Assembly (NCBI GenBank): GCA_015233625.1
Contig: JADFXK010000001.1
Location: 9,537-51,923 of the forward strand
Length of the DNA: 42,387 bases
Origin: Deltaproteobacteria bacterium
GTDB taxonomy: Bacteria; Desulfobacterota; JADFXK01
Direction: 5' to 3'
Positions 16,969 through 26,186 of this stretch are shown here, in pieces. Both the position numbers and the translations under genes were made by a program. How positions within the stretch are numbered: position 1 is the stretch's first letter; the number at the start of each line of letters is the position of its first letter. Under the pieces are notes generated by a model. That model searched no databases. It was not told where the DNA came from and was given only the letters and a program-made list of their open reading frames with translations.

Positions 16969-18177
16969 CTAGACACAAATAAAGCGCTCATCGGCCGCGG
17001 TCAATTTTTCCCAGCCGGTCTCGGTGACTAAAATAGTGTTCTCAAAACCCACCGCACCATGTTCAGGGAAGACCATTTTTAGTTCCAGGGCAAAAGTCAT
17101 CCCAGGTTCCAACGCATACCTATGCCCTGGGGCCAAAAATGGTAACTCACCGATTTCGAGTCCGATGCCGTGCCCGATAAACTTGATCCGATAACCGTCC
17201 ACACCCAGAAAGTTCTCCTGATACCCCAACCTGGCCGCCAGGTCTAGACCGAAATGATAGAATTCCTCACAAACCACGCCGGGCTTGACTCGCTCCAGCA
17301 GGTCTGTCTCAATCTCTTGCAAGGCCTGGTAGGCCTCCCGGATTTGAGCCGGAGGTGAGCCGATGGCAAACATACGGGTTTGGTCCACCTGGTATCCGTC
17401 CAGGCAGATGCCGAAGTCGACCAACACCGCCTCTCCTTCGACGATGGGCTTAAGACTGGATCCGGCGGGAAAAGCCGGGGACAAACCGCATCCGGCAAAG
17501 GGCGCATCCAGCCCGCCGATTTCCGCCCCACACCGCCCGCTGACCACGTGCCAGGTGTGCATTTCGTTGTTGAATCCCCGAGCCCGGATCATGTTCTGGT
17601 GGCCCAGCGACATGGCCAGGCTGGTCATGCCGGCCGCCACATCCATCTCTGTCCGCCCTGGTATCAGTAGTCCGGGAATAGATCGGTAGACCTGCGCCGC
17701 GACCTGTCCGGCGCGGGCCATGCTGGATAGCTCATGGGGCGATTTGATTTTTCTGACCTGTCTAATCACCGGCCAGGCATCAAAGAACGGGATGCCGGGG
17801 AAGAGACTCTGCAGAAACTCGTACTGGTTGACCGGCAGCACATCCAATTCCAGACCCAAGGGCTGGGGTATCCTCCCGAGGGCATCATGGATCAACCCCG
17901 GCAGGTCCTTTAGCCCGCCGACCCGGACTATCCGATCCAAAGGAGATTCCCGCCTGGCCCGAGCTTCATCCCGCTTGACCATGAGGAGCGGCGTCCCGTC
18001 GGCCGGAACGAAGAGGTAAGCGTGTTGCATGGTGCCAGAGAAGTAAAACAGATCCACCTTCTCCATGATCAAGGCCGCGCCGGCATTCCGGGCCTGCAGA
18101 CCCTGTTGCAGCCTCCGAATTCGTTTGGTTATCTCTACCGTCACTGGAACCATCTCCTGCAGCTTAGATAAGGCCAT
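16969..18177 (-). CDS. M24-family metallopeptidase (Xaa-Pro dipeptidase/aminopeptidase P-like)
   Basis: This 402-residue protein has an N-terminal creatinase-type domain (about 1–150) and a C-terminal pita-bread catalytic domain. The five metal ligands of the M24 family are visible: Asp in VDFGICLDGY, Asp in QVDQTRM, His in GHGIGLE, Glu in ALELKMVF and Glu in GFENTILV. It would cleave a residue N-terminal to proline or act on a related substrate in the cytoplasm. The track starts at GTG 18198, but ATG 18177 has GGAG eight bases upstream and is preferred. It is alone on the minus strand between the 108-residue gene and the cold-shock genes. Confidence 0.88.
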   Translation of the reverse strand: MALSKLQEMVPVTVEITKRIRRLQQGLQARNAGAALIMEKVDLFYFSGTMQHAYLFVPADGTPLLMVKRDEARARRESPLDRIVRVGGLKDLPGLIHDALGRIPQPLGLELDVLPVNQYEFLQSLFPGIPFFDAWPVIRQVRKIKSPHELSSMARAGQVAAQVYRSIPGLLIPGRTEMDVAAGMTSLAMSLGHQNMIRARGFNNEMHTWHVVSGRCGAEIGGLDAPFAGCGLSPAFPAGSSLKPIVEGEAVLVDFGICLDGYQVDQTRMFAIGSPPAQIREAYQALQEIETDLLERVKPGVVCEEFYHFGLDLAARLGYQENFLGVDGYRIKFIGHGIGLEIGELPFLAPGHRYALEPGMTFALELKMVFPEHGAVGFENTILVTETGWEKLTAADERFICV

Positions 18178-18240
18178 TAAATCATCTCCGTTGTCCACCG
18201 GGTACCCAGGGCCATCGGTGATCCTGGTCCGGTAGTGAAG

Positions 18241-18276
18241 ACAAAAAAGAGGGCACCCCTTGTGAGAGCGCCCCCA
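18241..18276 (-). terminator. Terminator after the first cold-shock gene
   Basis: On the minus strand GGGCGCTCTCACAAGGGGTGCCC forms a stem with G·U pairs, followed by TCTTTTTTGT. It lies 25 bases beyond the stop of the cold-shock gene at 18301. Confidence 0.75.
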
Positions 18277-18300
18277 TTGTGTTTCGGACCGATTGATTAG

Positions 18301-18501
18301 TTAGATTCTGGTGACATTTTTCGCTGATGGCCCTTTGTTACCTTTTTCCACATCAAACCTGACCCGGTCGCCCTCGGCCAAACTTTTGAAGCCATCCATG
18401 TTGATGGAGGAATGGTGAACAAATACGTCCTGCCCATCATCTTCGGCGATGAACCCATAACCTTTTTGGTCGCTAAACCACTTTACATTTCCTTCTGGCA
18501 A
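18301..18501 (-). CDS. Cold-shock protein (CspA family), copy 1
   Basis: This 66-residue single-stranded nucleic-acid-binding protein is a five-stranded OB fold. RNP-1 KGYGFI and RNP-2 VFVHHS are intact, as is the usual start '[15 protein letters not shown]'. It melts RNA structure as a chaperone. The start is TTG (18499–18501) after AAGGAG; the same start and leader (GTAGGCACAAAAGAAGGAGCAGCAT) occur in copy 2, so the tandem pair arose by duplication including the untranslated leader. Its own terminator follows. Differences from copy 2 are few (EDD/QDG and SSI/SNI). Confidence 0.93.
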   Translation of the reverse strand: MPEGNVKWFSDQKGYGFIAEDDGQDVFVHHSSINMDGFKSLAEGDRVRFDVEKGNKGPSAKNVTRI

Positions 18502-18535
18502 AATGCTGCTCCTTCTTTTGTGCCTACCTCTTAGT

Positions 18536-18563
18536 GAAAAAGTAGCGCCCCCAAGGGAGCGCT
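18536..18563 (-). terminator. Terminator between the two cold-shock genes
   Basis: On the minus strand AGCGCTCCC and GGGGGCGCT pair (one G·T) across a tiny loop and are followed by ACTTTTTC. It lies shortly after the stop of copy 2, so copy 1 is expected either from read-through or from an unseen promoter. Confidence 0.75.
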
Positions 18564-18590
18564 GCGTTGAGTACTAGCTCGATTGATCAG

Positions 18591-18791
18591 TTAAATTTTG
18601 GTGACATTCTTGGCCGATGGTCCTTTGTTACCCTTTTCCACATCAAACCTGACCCGATCGCCTTCCGCCAGGCTCTTAAAACCGTCCATATTGATGTTGG
18701 AATGGTGAACAAACACGTCCTGCCCGCCGTCTTGTGCGATGAACCCGTACCCTTTTTGGTCGCTAAACCACTTTACATTTCCCTCTGGCAA
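18591..18791 (-). CDS. Cold-shock protein (CspA family), copy 2
   Basis: This is the same 66-residue OB-fold protein as copy 1, with KGYGFI and VFVHHS motifs. The ORF track extends it to 18899, but the extra 36 residues ([13 protein letters not shown]…) are the untranslated leader: TTG 18789–18791 has AAGGAG at good spacing, exactly as in copy 1, and begins the conserved domain. A strong promoter and a leader hairpin lie upstream. Function is RNA chaperoning, probably with temperature-responsive expression. Confidence 0.93.
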   Translation of the reverse strand: MPEGNVKWFSDQKGYGFIAQDGGQDVFVHHSNINMDGFKSLAEGDRVRFDVEKGNKGPSAKNVTKI

Positions 18792-18835
18792 AATGCTGCT
18801 CCTTCTTTTGTGCCTACTGGCGGTGATGAAATTAA

Positions 18836-18852
18836 CCCCCGTAACACGGGGG
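18836..18852 (-). promoter_or_regulatory. Leader hairpin of cold-shock copy 2
   Basis: CCCCCGT and ACGGGGG form a perfect 7-bp stem with an AAC loop within the roughly 90-base leader of the cold-shock gene. There is no T-run, so it is more likely an mRNA stability or translation element than a terminator. Confidence 0.5.
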
Positions 18853-18889
18853 CCTTTAAAATTCGGGGTGTCAACTCCCCACGGTTCAT

Positions 18890-18919
18890 AATATAGCACG
18901 GTCGGTTATCAAATGTCAA
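18890..18919 (-). promoter_or_regulatory. Sigma-70 promoter of cold-shock copy 2
   Basis: On the minus strand TTGACA (18914–18919), an 18-base spacer and TATATT (18890–18895) form a strong promoter about 100 bases before the TTG start. The resulting long leader is typical of cold-shock mRNAs. Confidence 0.75.
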
Positions 18920-19063
18920 GTGATAATTGTGATTTGTTTTAGAGAATAGTCCCATAACATGGCCTAAGACCCTAACAATTAATATCAAAAAATCATTAAA
19001 ATAAAATACCGGTCGTCTCGTTCTTCTATCGCCTCCCGGGAGTCTCCCTTCGGCCCCAAAAGA

Positions 19064-19960
19064 CTAAACCAGGTTCTTGGTAGTACAAACATCACATTCA
19101 AACTGCAAAGTGACATGATTGATCCTGTGGCAACTTAATTTCTCCTCAATCATGGCGCTCAATCGGCAACTCTCACTGATCAGCATATCTTCCACATCCA
19201 CGTGCGTCTCAAAATGAATGCTCTGTTCGTTGAGCATCCACAGATGCGCATGATGGATATTTTTAACACCCGGGATAGCCTCTATTTCCTCGCGAATGTG
19301 GCCTAAAGAAATGAATTTGGGAGCCGCCATCATCAACACCCAGGTGGCCTCCTTGACAATCCCGAAACTACCTTTGAGAACATAAAGTGAAATAACGATG
19401 GTCAAAAGAGGATCTAACCAGTAGATCTGGAAGAAGTAAATCGCCCCCCCTCCGATGATGACGGCCAGGCTGGAAATCGCATCACTCAGCAAATGAAGAT
19501 AGGCTGATCTGATATTAATGCTTTCTTTAGAGCCCTGATGTAACAGCCTGGTACAAATGAGGTTGGCCACCAACCCGATGCCAGCCACAACCATCATCAA
19601 CCCACCGGCAATTGGTTCGGGGTGGGTGAATCGACTGAAGGCCTCTTTGCCCAGATAGAAACAAATGGCCATAAGTACCGAGGCGTTGATAACCGCGGCC
19701 ATAATCTCAGCCCGTTTTAGTCCAAAGGTGTAACTCTCCGTATTGGACCGCTCACCCAATCTCATGGCCAGGTAGCTGATAATAATGGCCACTCCATCAC
19801 TGAAATTATGTAAGGCATCGGAAATCAGCGACAGGCTCCCGGAAAGAACCCCTCCGATGACCTCTGCTACCGTGATAACAAAATTCAAGGCTATGGTGAA
19901 AAACAGACGGGCCGTGGAAATGGGTCCATGGGAACAATGCTCTGAGTGGTGGTGGGTCAT
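19064..19960 (-). CDS. CDF-family cation (zinc) efflux protein
   Basis: This 298-residue cation diffusion facilitator resembles CzcD/ZitB. A His-rich N-terminus (MTHHHSEHCSH) precedes six transmembrane helices. The TM2 site DALHNFSD gives His51 and Asp55, and the TM5 site HLLSD completes the zinc-binding tetrad. A cytoplasmic ferredoxin-like domain (about 215–290) ends with FECDVCTTKN. It exchanges Zn(II) or related cations for protons and exports them to the periplasm. AAGGACACCCC precedes the ATG, and a sigma-70 promoter lies about 65 bases upstream. No metal regulator gene is adjacent. Confidence 0.92.
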   Translation of the reverse strand: MTHHHSEHCSHGPISTARLFFTIALNFVITVAEVIGGVLSGSLSLISDALHNFSDGVAIIISYLAMRLGERSNTESYTFGLKRAEIMAAVINASVLMAICFYLGKEAFSRFTHPEPIAGGLMMVVAGIGLVANLICTRLLHQGSKESINIRSAYLHLLSDAISSLAVIIGGGAIYFFQIYWLDPLLTIVISLYVLKGSFGIVKEATWVLMMAAPKFISLGHIREEIEAIPGVKNIHHAHLWMLNEQSIHFETHVDVEDMLISESCRLSAMIEEKLSCHRINHVTLQFECDVCTTKNLV

Positions 19961-20031
19961 GGGGTGTCCTTACACTACAAACCTGACTCTTCGATCTTAC
20001 GAAACCTCAATCCAATGTGTTGCCTGCGGCC

Positions 20032-20060
20032 ATTATGAACCTGGGGAATTCGCCCGTCAA
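20032..20060 (-). promoter_or_regulatory. Sigma-70 promoter of the CDF exporter
   Basis: TTGACG (20055–20060), a 17-base spacer and CATAAT (20032–20037) on the minus strand point to the CDF gene. The remainder of the 19961–20408 gap shows no gene or structure I can support. Confidence 0.6.
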
Positions 20061-20408
20061 GAAGAATCAAAAATCTTCAAGGCCAGCGTCCACGATGCCA
20101 CCTGCTCTGGGTTGAACAAGGTGTGACTATTGTATAGGGGATATTTTAGGTGATTTGCGCTAAGGAATCAAGGGCAAAGTCTTCCAGCCAGGAGATAGAA
20201 GGGGCGGAGGAGCAGTCTGTCCTCAGGAACGGATTTCTTATTTATCGTTTAACCGAGTCTAAAAGCATAATCACCGAAGACAAGGAAATCTCGATACAAT
20301 AGACGGAAGATTCGGGGAAGCATCGCATTTTCAAGGTTCTTCAACGTCCTCGGTGTTATGCTCTTTGATTTGACGAAACCACACCTGATTATTGATGAAT
20401 ATGGAATA

Positions 20409-21740
20409 TCACGCCGAGCCGACCAGTCCATCACTGGATGTCTTAGCCATCGTCCCGTCTGTCCGCTGGTAGGTAGTCGTCACACCACCGCTTCCATCTA
20501 TCTGGGCCACTCCCACGGGGGCCGTCACATTCAGCCGGAGCTTCAGCAGGTCGTCGCCCTGATCGTTCTTACCTTTGGCCACATCTTGGACATTGACAAA
20601 GGGGTCGAAGATCTGTCTTGATTGATCCATCTGATCAGTGAATTGCCTGGCCATGTCTTTGATCTGATCGATCGCCGTCTGGAATGGAGATCCAGCCTGA
20701 TCCGTTTGGCTGGCTGCCGTCGATCCTGCAAAGGCCGCTGTCAGGTACTGGGGAACACTGGTTTGGCTGGCGTTATCATCCATCATCCCGGCGTTTCTAA
20801 CAATTTGGTCTAAAGTCCGTTTCAACTGATCGTCATTTCCACCAGCCGGTCCGGCCGTGGGATCATTAGTACTTATCCCGTCACCGATTTGCCCGCTGCG
20901 GAAACTCACCAGGGAAGCCGTATAGGACTGCCAGGATTGATATTCTCCGATGTCTGAGCGGTTCAGGGCCCTGGCCATGTGCCTCCTGTTAAAGTGTGGA
21001 TCCTCAGGAATCCCGTAGATTTTCGGGCCCCTGTCATGATGTCTCCTGGCATGGTGTGTATTCATGGAAGAAATCTGGGTGTTCATCTGGACATTTACAG
21101 CCGACACTTCCTGGTGGTTCACACTAACTTCACCAGTCCGACTGTTGATGGATATATCAAGAGATTCCATATTCATAGCGCTGACATGCTGAAAGGAACT
21201 CATCCGCCCGCCCAGTCCCGAGGCCGCAGTCTGGAAGTCCGATGAAGTGCCGGATGAAAAAGAAAAATCCATGGCTCCAGACTGAGAGTCGGAATTATTT
21301 TGGAGGGCTGAAATAATCTTTTCGGCATATGACTCGGACTCATCCGGTTTAAACCCGATAGCTTCGAATAAGCCGGCCATTTCGTGACTTGTGCGGTGGA
21401 ATGCCGCCTGAGTCATTTCCGTCTGGGCGGTACCCGGATCGACCGACTGGGCCCCGGCAAATACCTGGCTGACACTGGCGGCTAGCATAGACACTGACTC
21501 GGACTCCTGAGTGAACGTGGCCTCCCTCGGCCCGAACCCGGTCTGACCGTGTCCACAATCGCCCCTTGACCGTTGGCGGAACTCGTCGCAGGTCCCTTTC
21601 AGTTCCGATTCAAAATCCAACCCGGCGCCCTGGGAATATCCTGCCCCTAAGGATGAGAGACTGCCCAGATCTATCCCTGACCCACATCTGCCCAGCAGCC
21701 CCGATTGGGGGAAACCTGAACTCATTCCATAAATATTCAT
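20409..21740 (-). CDS. Unrecognised Ser/Gly/Met/Gln-rich protein
   Basis: No family is recognised. The start is set at ATG 21740 (MNIYGMSSGF), which has AAGGAG six bases upstream; the upstream ATGs in the track would overlap that site. The product is 443 residues with no signal peptide and no transmembrane helix. Residues 1–60 are Gly/Ser-rich, about 80–150 contain a possible helical segment (AAFHRTSHEMAGLFEAIGF…YAEKIISAL), and about 185–225 hold a strand-like stretch with repeated Val/Asn. A His/Arg patch (HHARRHHDRG) follows, and the C-terminal half alternates helical and Thr/Gly-rich stretches. Composition recalls secreted or flagellum-associated proteins, and a candidate sigma-54 promoter upstream would fit, but no role can be assigned. 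Confidence 0.65.
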   Translation of the reverse strand: MNIYGMSSGFPQSGLLGRCGSGIDLGSLSSLGAGYSQGAGLDFESELKGTCDEFRQRSRGDCGHGQTGFGPREATFTQESESVSMLAASVSQVFAGAQSVDPGTAQTEMTQAAFHRTSHEMAGLFEAIGFKPDESESYAEKIISALQNNSDSQSGAMDFSFSSGTSSDFQTAASGLGGRMSSFQHVSAMNMESLDISINSRTGEVSVNHQEVSAVNVQMNTQISSMNTHHARRHHDRGPKIYGIPEDPHFNRRHMARALNRSDIGEYQSWQSYTASLVSFRSGQIGDGISTNDPTAGPAGGNDDQLKRTLDQIVRNAGMMDDNASQTSVPQYLTAAFAGSTAASQTDQAGSPFQTAIDQIKDMARQFTDQMDQSRQIFDPFVNVQDVAKGKNDQGDDLLKLRLNVTAPVGVAQIDGSGGVTTTYQRTDGTMAKTSSDGLVGSA

Positions 21741-21988
21741 AAGCATCTCCTTCTCCCCCACGGCCCCGGAGGCTACCGCCGGGATGAGACCATCCGTTGT
21801 CCATTGTGACCAGGCCAGGCCGCGACTGCTGCCGGTCTTGCCCCCGCCCTACGCTCTGGTCTTCTCTGACCGCTCCGGCGAAATTGCCGGGTCATCCCCC
21901 ATCCTCGGCCGGTGCTTACCATAAGTCTTATCAGGACCGACCCAAACTTGCCGACTACAATCAATAATAGACTTCTACCGGTTCGTGT

Positions 21989-22004
21989 TGCAATAGTCGC
22001 GCCA
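21989..22004 (-). promoter_or_regulatory. Candidate sigma-54 promoter
   Basis: On the minus strand TGGCGC-GACTA-TTGCA matches the TGGCAC-N5-TTGCW consensus with one mismatch and exact spacing. It faces the unrecognised gene at 21740 with a leader of about 240 bases. The rest of the 21741–22330 gap contains no supported gene. No enhancer-binding-protein gene is in the window. Confidence 0.4.
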
Positions 22005-22330
22005 GTCCGCCACCTGTCACCTCTTTTGGAGAACTACTTAACAAAAGTAAACAATTTGGGATTACCCGATTAGCCGGCGCTCTATGCAAGGAGTAGTGGG
22101 GGAATTTTTTTCCCAGTGGCAGGAAAGATACGCGGGTGTTGGGATGGGCGAGGAAATGGGGTCAGGCTTGGAAAGGAAGGACGCTCAGATTTCTCGAAAG
22201 GGGCATTTTCGTGCCGCTTGTTTATTTAATTCGTGGTGAGCGTTGGCAACGGCCAATTTAGTCCACCGGTTTGAGTATCTTTCGTCCCGATGGATTTGAA
22301 CGCCGCCCACGCTTGACTTGGCAGGAGGGG

Positions 22331-24757
22331 CTAATTCGGTTGCGCCTTAGTGGCCTTACTCCGAGAGGCTTGCAGTTTGGCCAGATTCTTCCGAACTTTT
22401 GACGTAAGAGGATGCTCCGGCCCCAGGACCTGCTCCACTATCTTCAGAGCTTGATTAAACAGCAATTCTGCCTGCTTATATTTACTCTGAGCCAGGTATA
22501 ACTCCGCCAGGTTATTTATGGTCCTGGCCGTGTCGGGATGACTCGGCCCAAGGATTTTTTCCCTGATCTTCAACGCCCGTTGAAAAAGCGGCTCGGCCTT
22601 GTCATTCTTACCCTGGGCCAGGTATAGGTTCGCCAGGTTATTCAATGTCTTGGCCGTGTCGGGATGATCAGGCCCCAGGACTTTTTCCCCGATCTGCAAC
22701 GCCCGCTGATATAGAGGCTCGGCCTGGTCATATTTACCCTGGTCTTGGTATAGCTCCGCCAGGTTATTCAAAGTCGTGGCCGTATCAGGATGATCAGGCC
22801 CCTGGACCTTTACCCTGATCTGGAACGCTCGTTGATATAAAGGCTTCGCCCGGTCATACTTCCCTTGGGCCCGGTATAACTCTGCGAGGTTGTTCAGGGT
22901 CATGGCCAAGCTGGGATGCTCCGGCCCCAAGGCTTTTTCTTTGATCTGCAATGCCTGTAGATATAGAGGCTCGGCCCGGTCATACTCACCATTGGCGTAG
23001 TATAGTTCTGCCAAGTTGTTCCGGGCCATGGCCGTGTCGGGATGATCCGACCCCAAAACCTTTTCCCTGATTTTCAACACCCGTTGAAAGAGCGGCCCGG
23101 CCAAGTCATACTTACCCTGAGCCCAGTATAGTGCCGCCAAGTTGTTCAGAGTCGCGGCCGTGTCGGGATGATCGGACCCCAGGGCCTTCTCCACGATCGG
23201 CAACGCCCGTCGATAGAGGAACTCAGCTTGGTCATACTTCCCCTGGGCCCAGTATAGGAGCGCCAAGTTGTTCAGAGTCGCGGCCGTGTCGGGATGTTCC
23301 GGCCCCAGGCCTTTTTCCCTGATCTTCAATGCCCGTTGATATAACGGCTCGGCCTGGCCATACTTCCCCTGAGCATAGTGTAGCCCTGCCAAGTTGTTCA
23401 GGCTAGCGGCCGTGCCGGGATGTTCCGGCCCCAGGACTTTTTCTCTAATCTGCAACGCCCGTTGATAGAGGGGCTCGGCCTGAGCATACTTCCCCTGGGC
23501 TTGGTATAGTGCAGCCAGGTTGTTCAGGCTGTTGGCTGTGTCGGGATGATCCGGCCCCAGGACTTCTGCCCTAATCTTCAATGCCCGTTGAAGAAGCGGC
23601 TCGGCCTGGCCATACTTCCCCTGGGCTTGGTATAACTCCGCCAGGTTGTTCAGGGTAGCGGCCGTTTCAGGACGATCGCCACGGGTTGTCTCCATGACCC
23701 GCAATGACCTGTGGTATAAAGGCTCGGCCTGGCCATACTTCCCCTGGGCTTGGTATAACTCCGCCAGGTTGTTCAGGGTAGCGGCCGTGTCGGGACGATC
23801 GGGGCCCAGGACTTTTTCCCTGATCTCCAATGCCCGTTGAAAAAGCGGCTCGGACTTATCATACTTCCCTTCTTCTCGGTATAGCACCGCTAGGTTATTT
23901 TGTGATTCAGCGATGTTAGGATCATCTGGCCTCAGGAGACGTTCTCTTATATCCAGACTGGCCCTTTGCGATGCCTCTGCTTCGGTATATTTACCGGCAC
24001 GGTAAAGCGCAGTCCCCTGCTGATTCAAATAGTCAGCTTTGACCAATTCCAGGCCGGACGGGACAAGCTCAGCGGCTTGCCGATAGTAATCAGCCGCCGC
24101 GGCATAGGCCAACAAAGTCATCTTCAGGTTCCCAGCCGCTGCCCTCGCGGCAGCAGCAGACAAGTATTGTTTCGCCGCAATTCCTTGATGTCTTTTCGCT
24201 TCGGTCAAAGTCAAGTTACCTGCCTGGTAGAGTAGTTTTTCCGCCATGGCAAAATCGCCCAGGTCCAATCCTTGCTTGGCTTTAGCCATAAGGACGTTGA
24301 CCTCAGAATCATCGGAATCGGTTTGAGCCAGTTTCTCCTGAAGTACTTTATACCGGACGGCCATCTCCCGCAGAGTGTGGTCCAGTTTTTCCGGAGGGAC
24401 GTACTGCTGCTTCATAGTCTTAAAGAAATACTTTAGAGCTGCTTGGGTCACACCCAACTCTGCGGCGAGCTTGTCGTATCGCTCCAGCGAAGGACCGTAA
24501 TTGTCAATAGTTCCGCTTCCAATGTTGGCCTGTTTTTCCGCGGTGACATTTCCGCCTATGGATATTGTATTGGTCTTCGGTGGCTTAGACCAGGGGATGA
24601 TGCGAGACCAGGGGACAAACTGATTCAATAAAAAAACGACCAGCCCAACGCTAATCCCATTAAAAACCCACTGCATTGTCTCTCCTAGCCGGCCGGGTCT
24701 TTGACTGATGTCTCTCTCTTGGGGCTTAGTTCCGGGTTTCTTTGTCTTCTTTTCCAT
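22331..24757 (-). CDS. Membrane-anchored kinesin-light-chain-type TPR protein
   Basis: This 808-residue protein has a basic, proline-rich cytoplasmic N-terminus ([16 protein letters not shown]…), a single transmembrane helix (about 30–47), an Ala-rich helical linker (about 90–235) and a superhelix of TPRs (about 236–800). One leading unit ([18 protein letters not shown]) is followed by about twelve 42-residue repeats of the consensus [42 protein letters not shown] and a partial last unit. These TPR_10/12 repeats mediate protein–protein contacts. The repeat region is highly uniform at DNA level and prone to unequal recombination. A decayed second copy lies immediately upstream (25208–26186). 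Confidence 0.85.
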   Translation of the reverse strand: [808 protein letters not shown]

Positions 24758-25207
24758 TGCCGTTATCCGAAATTGATAATTCGCTTTCTTCGTTTCGCCA
24801 CCCCAAAAATGCAGCGCAGGGTTTCAAAAGTCAAAAATCCTCTGATCTTCTCTTTTCTCTCTGCGTCCTCATCGGGTTGCCTTTTCTTTCAATTTGTTAT
24901 CCCCTCGTTAAGCCGGGTCGGCCTGATTCCCTGCCCTGATCAGGGCCGAGCGCGTCAGGCGAGGGGGCCGTAATCTTGCATTCTTTGGTCCGGTCTACGG
25001 TCTCGCAGGCCAAAAGCTAAATCTGCCAGGTTATGTTGGTCAACTCAGCACAAGAGCTATAGCTTTTCCGGAAAGAAAGTCCCTGAGGTTTTGGGTCGTT
25101 AATTTAATGAAGCCAAGTTGAACGCTGGCCGCTGCAGCCTTTATCCGGCTATCACTTTTTCTCCCGATGGACTTAGAGGCTACCCTCGCTTTGCCTGGCT
25201 GACGGGG
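24758..25207. other. Spacer between the TPR gene and its decayed copy
   Basis: No gene is supported. The first 100 bases are the leader of the intact gene, and a near-identical leader (GCCGTTATCCGAAATTGATAATTCG…GCAGCGCAGGGTTTCAAAAG) precedes the decayed copy at 26187–26270. The segment about 25130–25207 resembles the 3' flank of the intact gene (22260–22330), so the duplication unit included both flanks. Confidence 0.6.
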
Positions 25208-26186
25208 CCAAATCGGCTACGCCTTACTGGCCTTAGCTCGTGATGCCATCAGTTTGGCTTGATTGGTCCGAACCTTGGCCGATCGGGATGCCCCGTCCCC
25301 TGGGCCGCCTTAGGTGTGCAACGCCGGTTATATAGCAGATCGGTCAAATTATACTTCCCCGGGCTCCGTATAAGCACACCAGGTTGTTCAGGAAGCGTTG
25401 ATATTTGAACCATTCGACTTAAAAAGTCGTCCCCTCGAATAATTAGGATGCCTTTTATGGGCGCTTCCGTTTTGGGTACTTGCCGGCAAGATAAAGCGCC
25501 GTCCCCTGCTGATTCAAATAGTCAGCTTTGGCCGATTCCGAGCCGACCGGGACAAGTTCAGCAGCTTGCTGATAGTAATCTGCCGCTGCTGCATAGGACG
25601 TCAAAATCATCTTCAGGTTCCCGGCCTCAGCCCAGGAGGCGGCCGCAATCATCTTCAGGTCCCCAACTTCAGCCCAGGAGGCAGCCGCAGTGAGGAACTC
25701 TTTGTCAGCGGTTTCACTTAATTTTTTGGCCTCTCTCTTAATGCTATCAGCCTTGCTTAATGATCGTTGCCAGGCCTGATTAAGCTGATTTTCCGCCTGG
25801 AGATAATCGCTCTGGTCCAAGGCGTCCTTGGCCCTAGCCCTAAGGGCTTTTACTTCGGGATTATCGGATGCAGTCGTAGTCAGTCTCTCCCCGAGGGCAT
25901 TGCGCCACTCCCCTATCCCGGCTGGCTTTGCATATCCTTCCAGAGAAGGGCTGTAGGTGCTGTTTTGCTGCTGGTTAGGCATGATGTGGTTTTGCTGCTG
26001 GTTAGGCATGGGGGCATGCGGGCTTAAAAGGAAATTGACTACCGTGGCTAAAAGAACGGTGACGAGCCCGTTTAATAGATACTCTTTGCTAGATAGCCAC
26101 TTCATTGTCTTTTTGAGCCTGCCTGGTCCCTTCTCGATATCTCTTTCTTGGGGGTTACCGCCGGTCGTCTCTATTTTCTCTTCCAT
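25208..26186 (-). pseudogene. Decayed, internally deleted copy of the TPR gene
   Basis: The track shows a 243-residue ORF (25455–26186). Its N-terminus (PQERDIEKGPGRLKKTMKW), Ala-rich linker ([21 protein letters not shown]) and [14 protein letters not shown] match the intact gene. After that point the frame is broken (AGKYPKRKRP-stop instead of [10 protein letters not shown]). Continuing in another frame gives degraded TPR remnants (LPEQPGVL…GKYNLTDLLYNRR…GHPDRPRFGPIKPN) and, after a further shift, ASRAKASKA-stop, matching the intact C-terminus ASRSKATKA. Almost the whole TPR array is therefore deleted. A tandem 12-residue internal duplication (AAASWAE…LKMI) is also present. The N-terminal part could still be translated into a membrane-anchored stub. 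Confidence 0.8.

Noticed and set aside
22331-24000. Regular 126-base repeats resembling a CRISPR or satellite array
   Set aside because: The period equals 42 codons and follows the TPR reading frame without spacers. It is coding repeat DNA.
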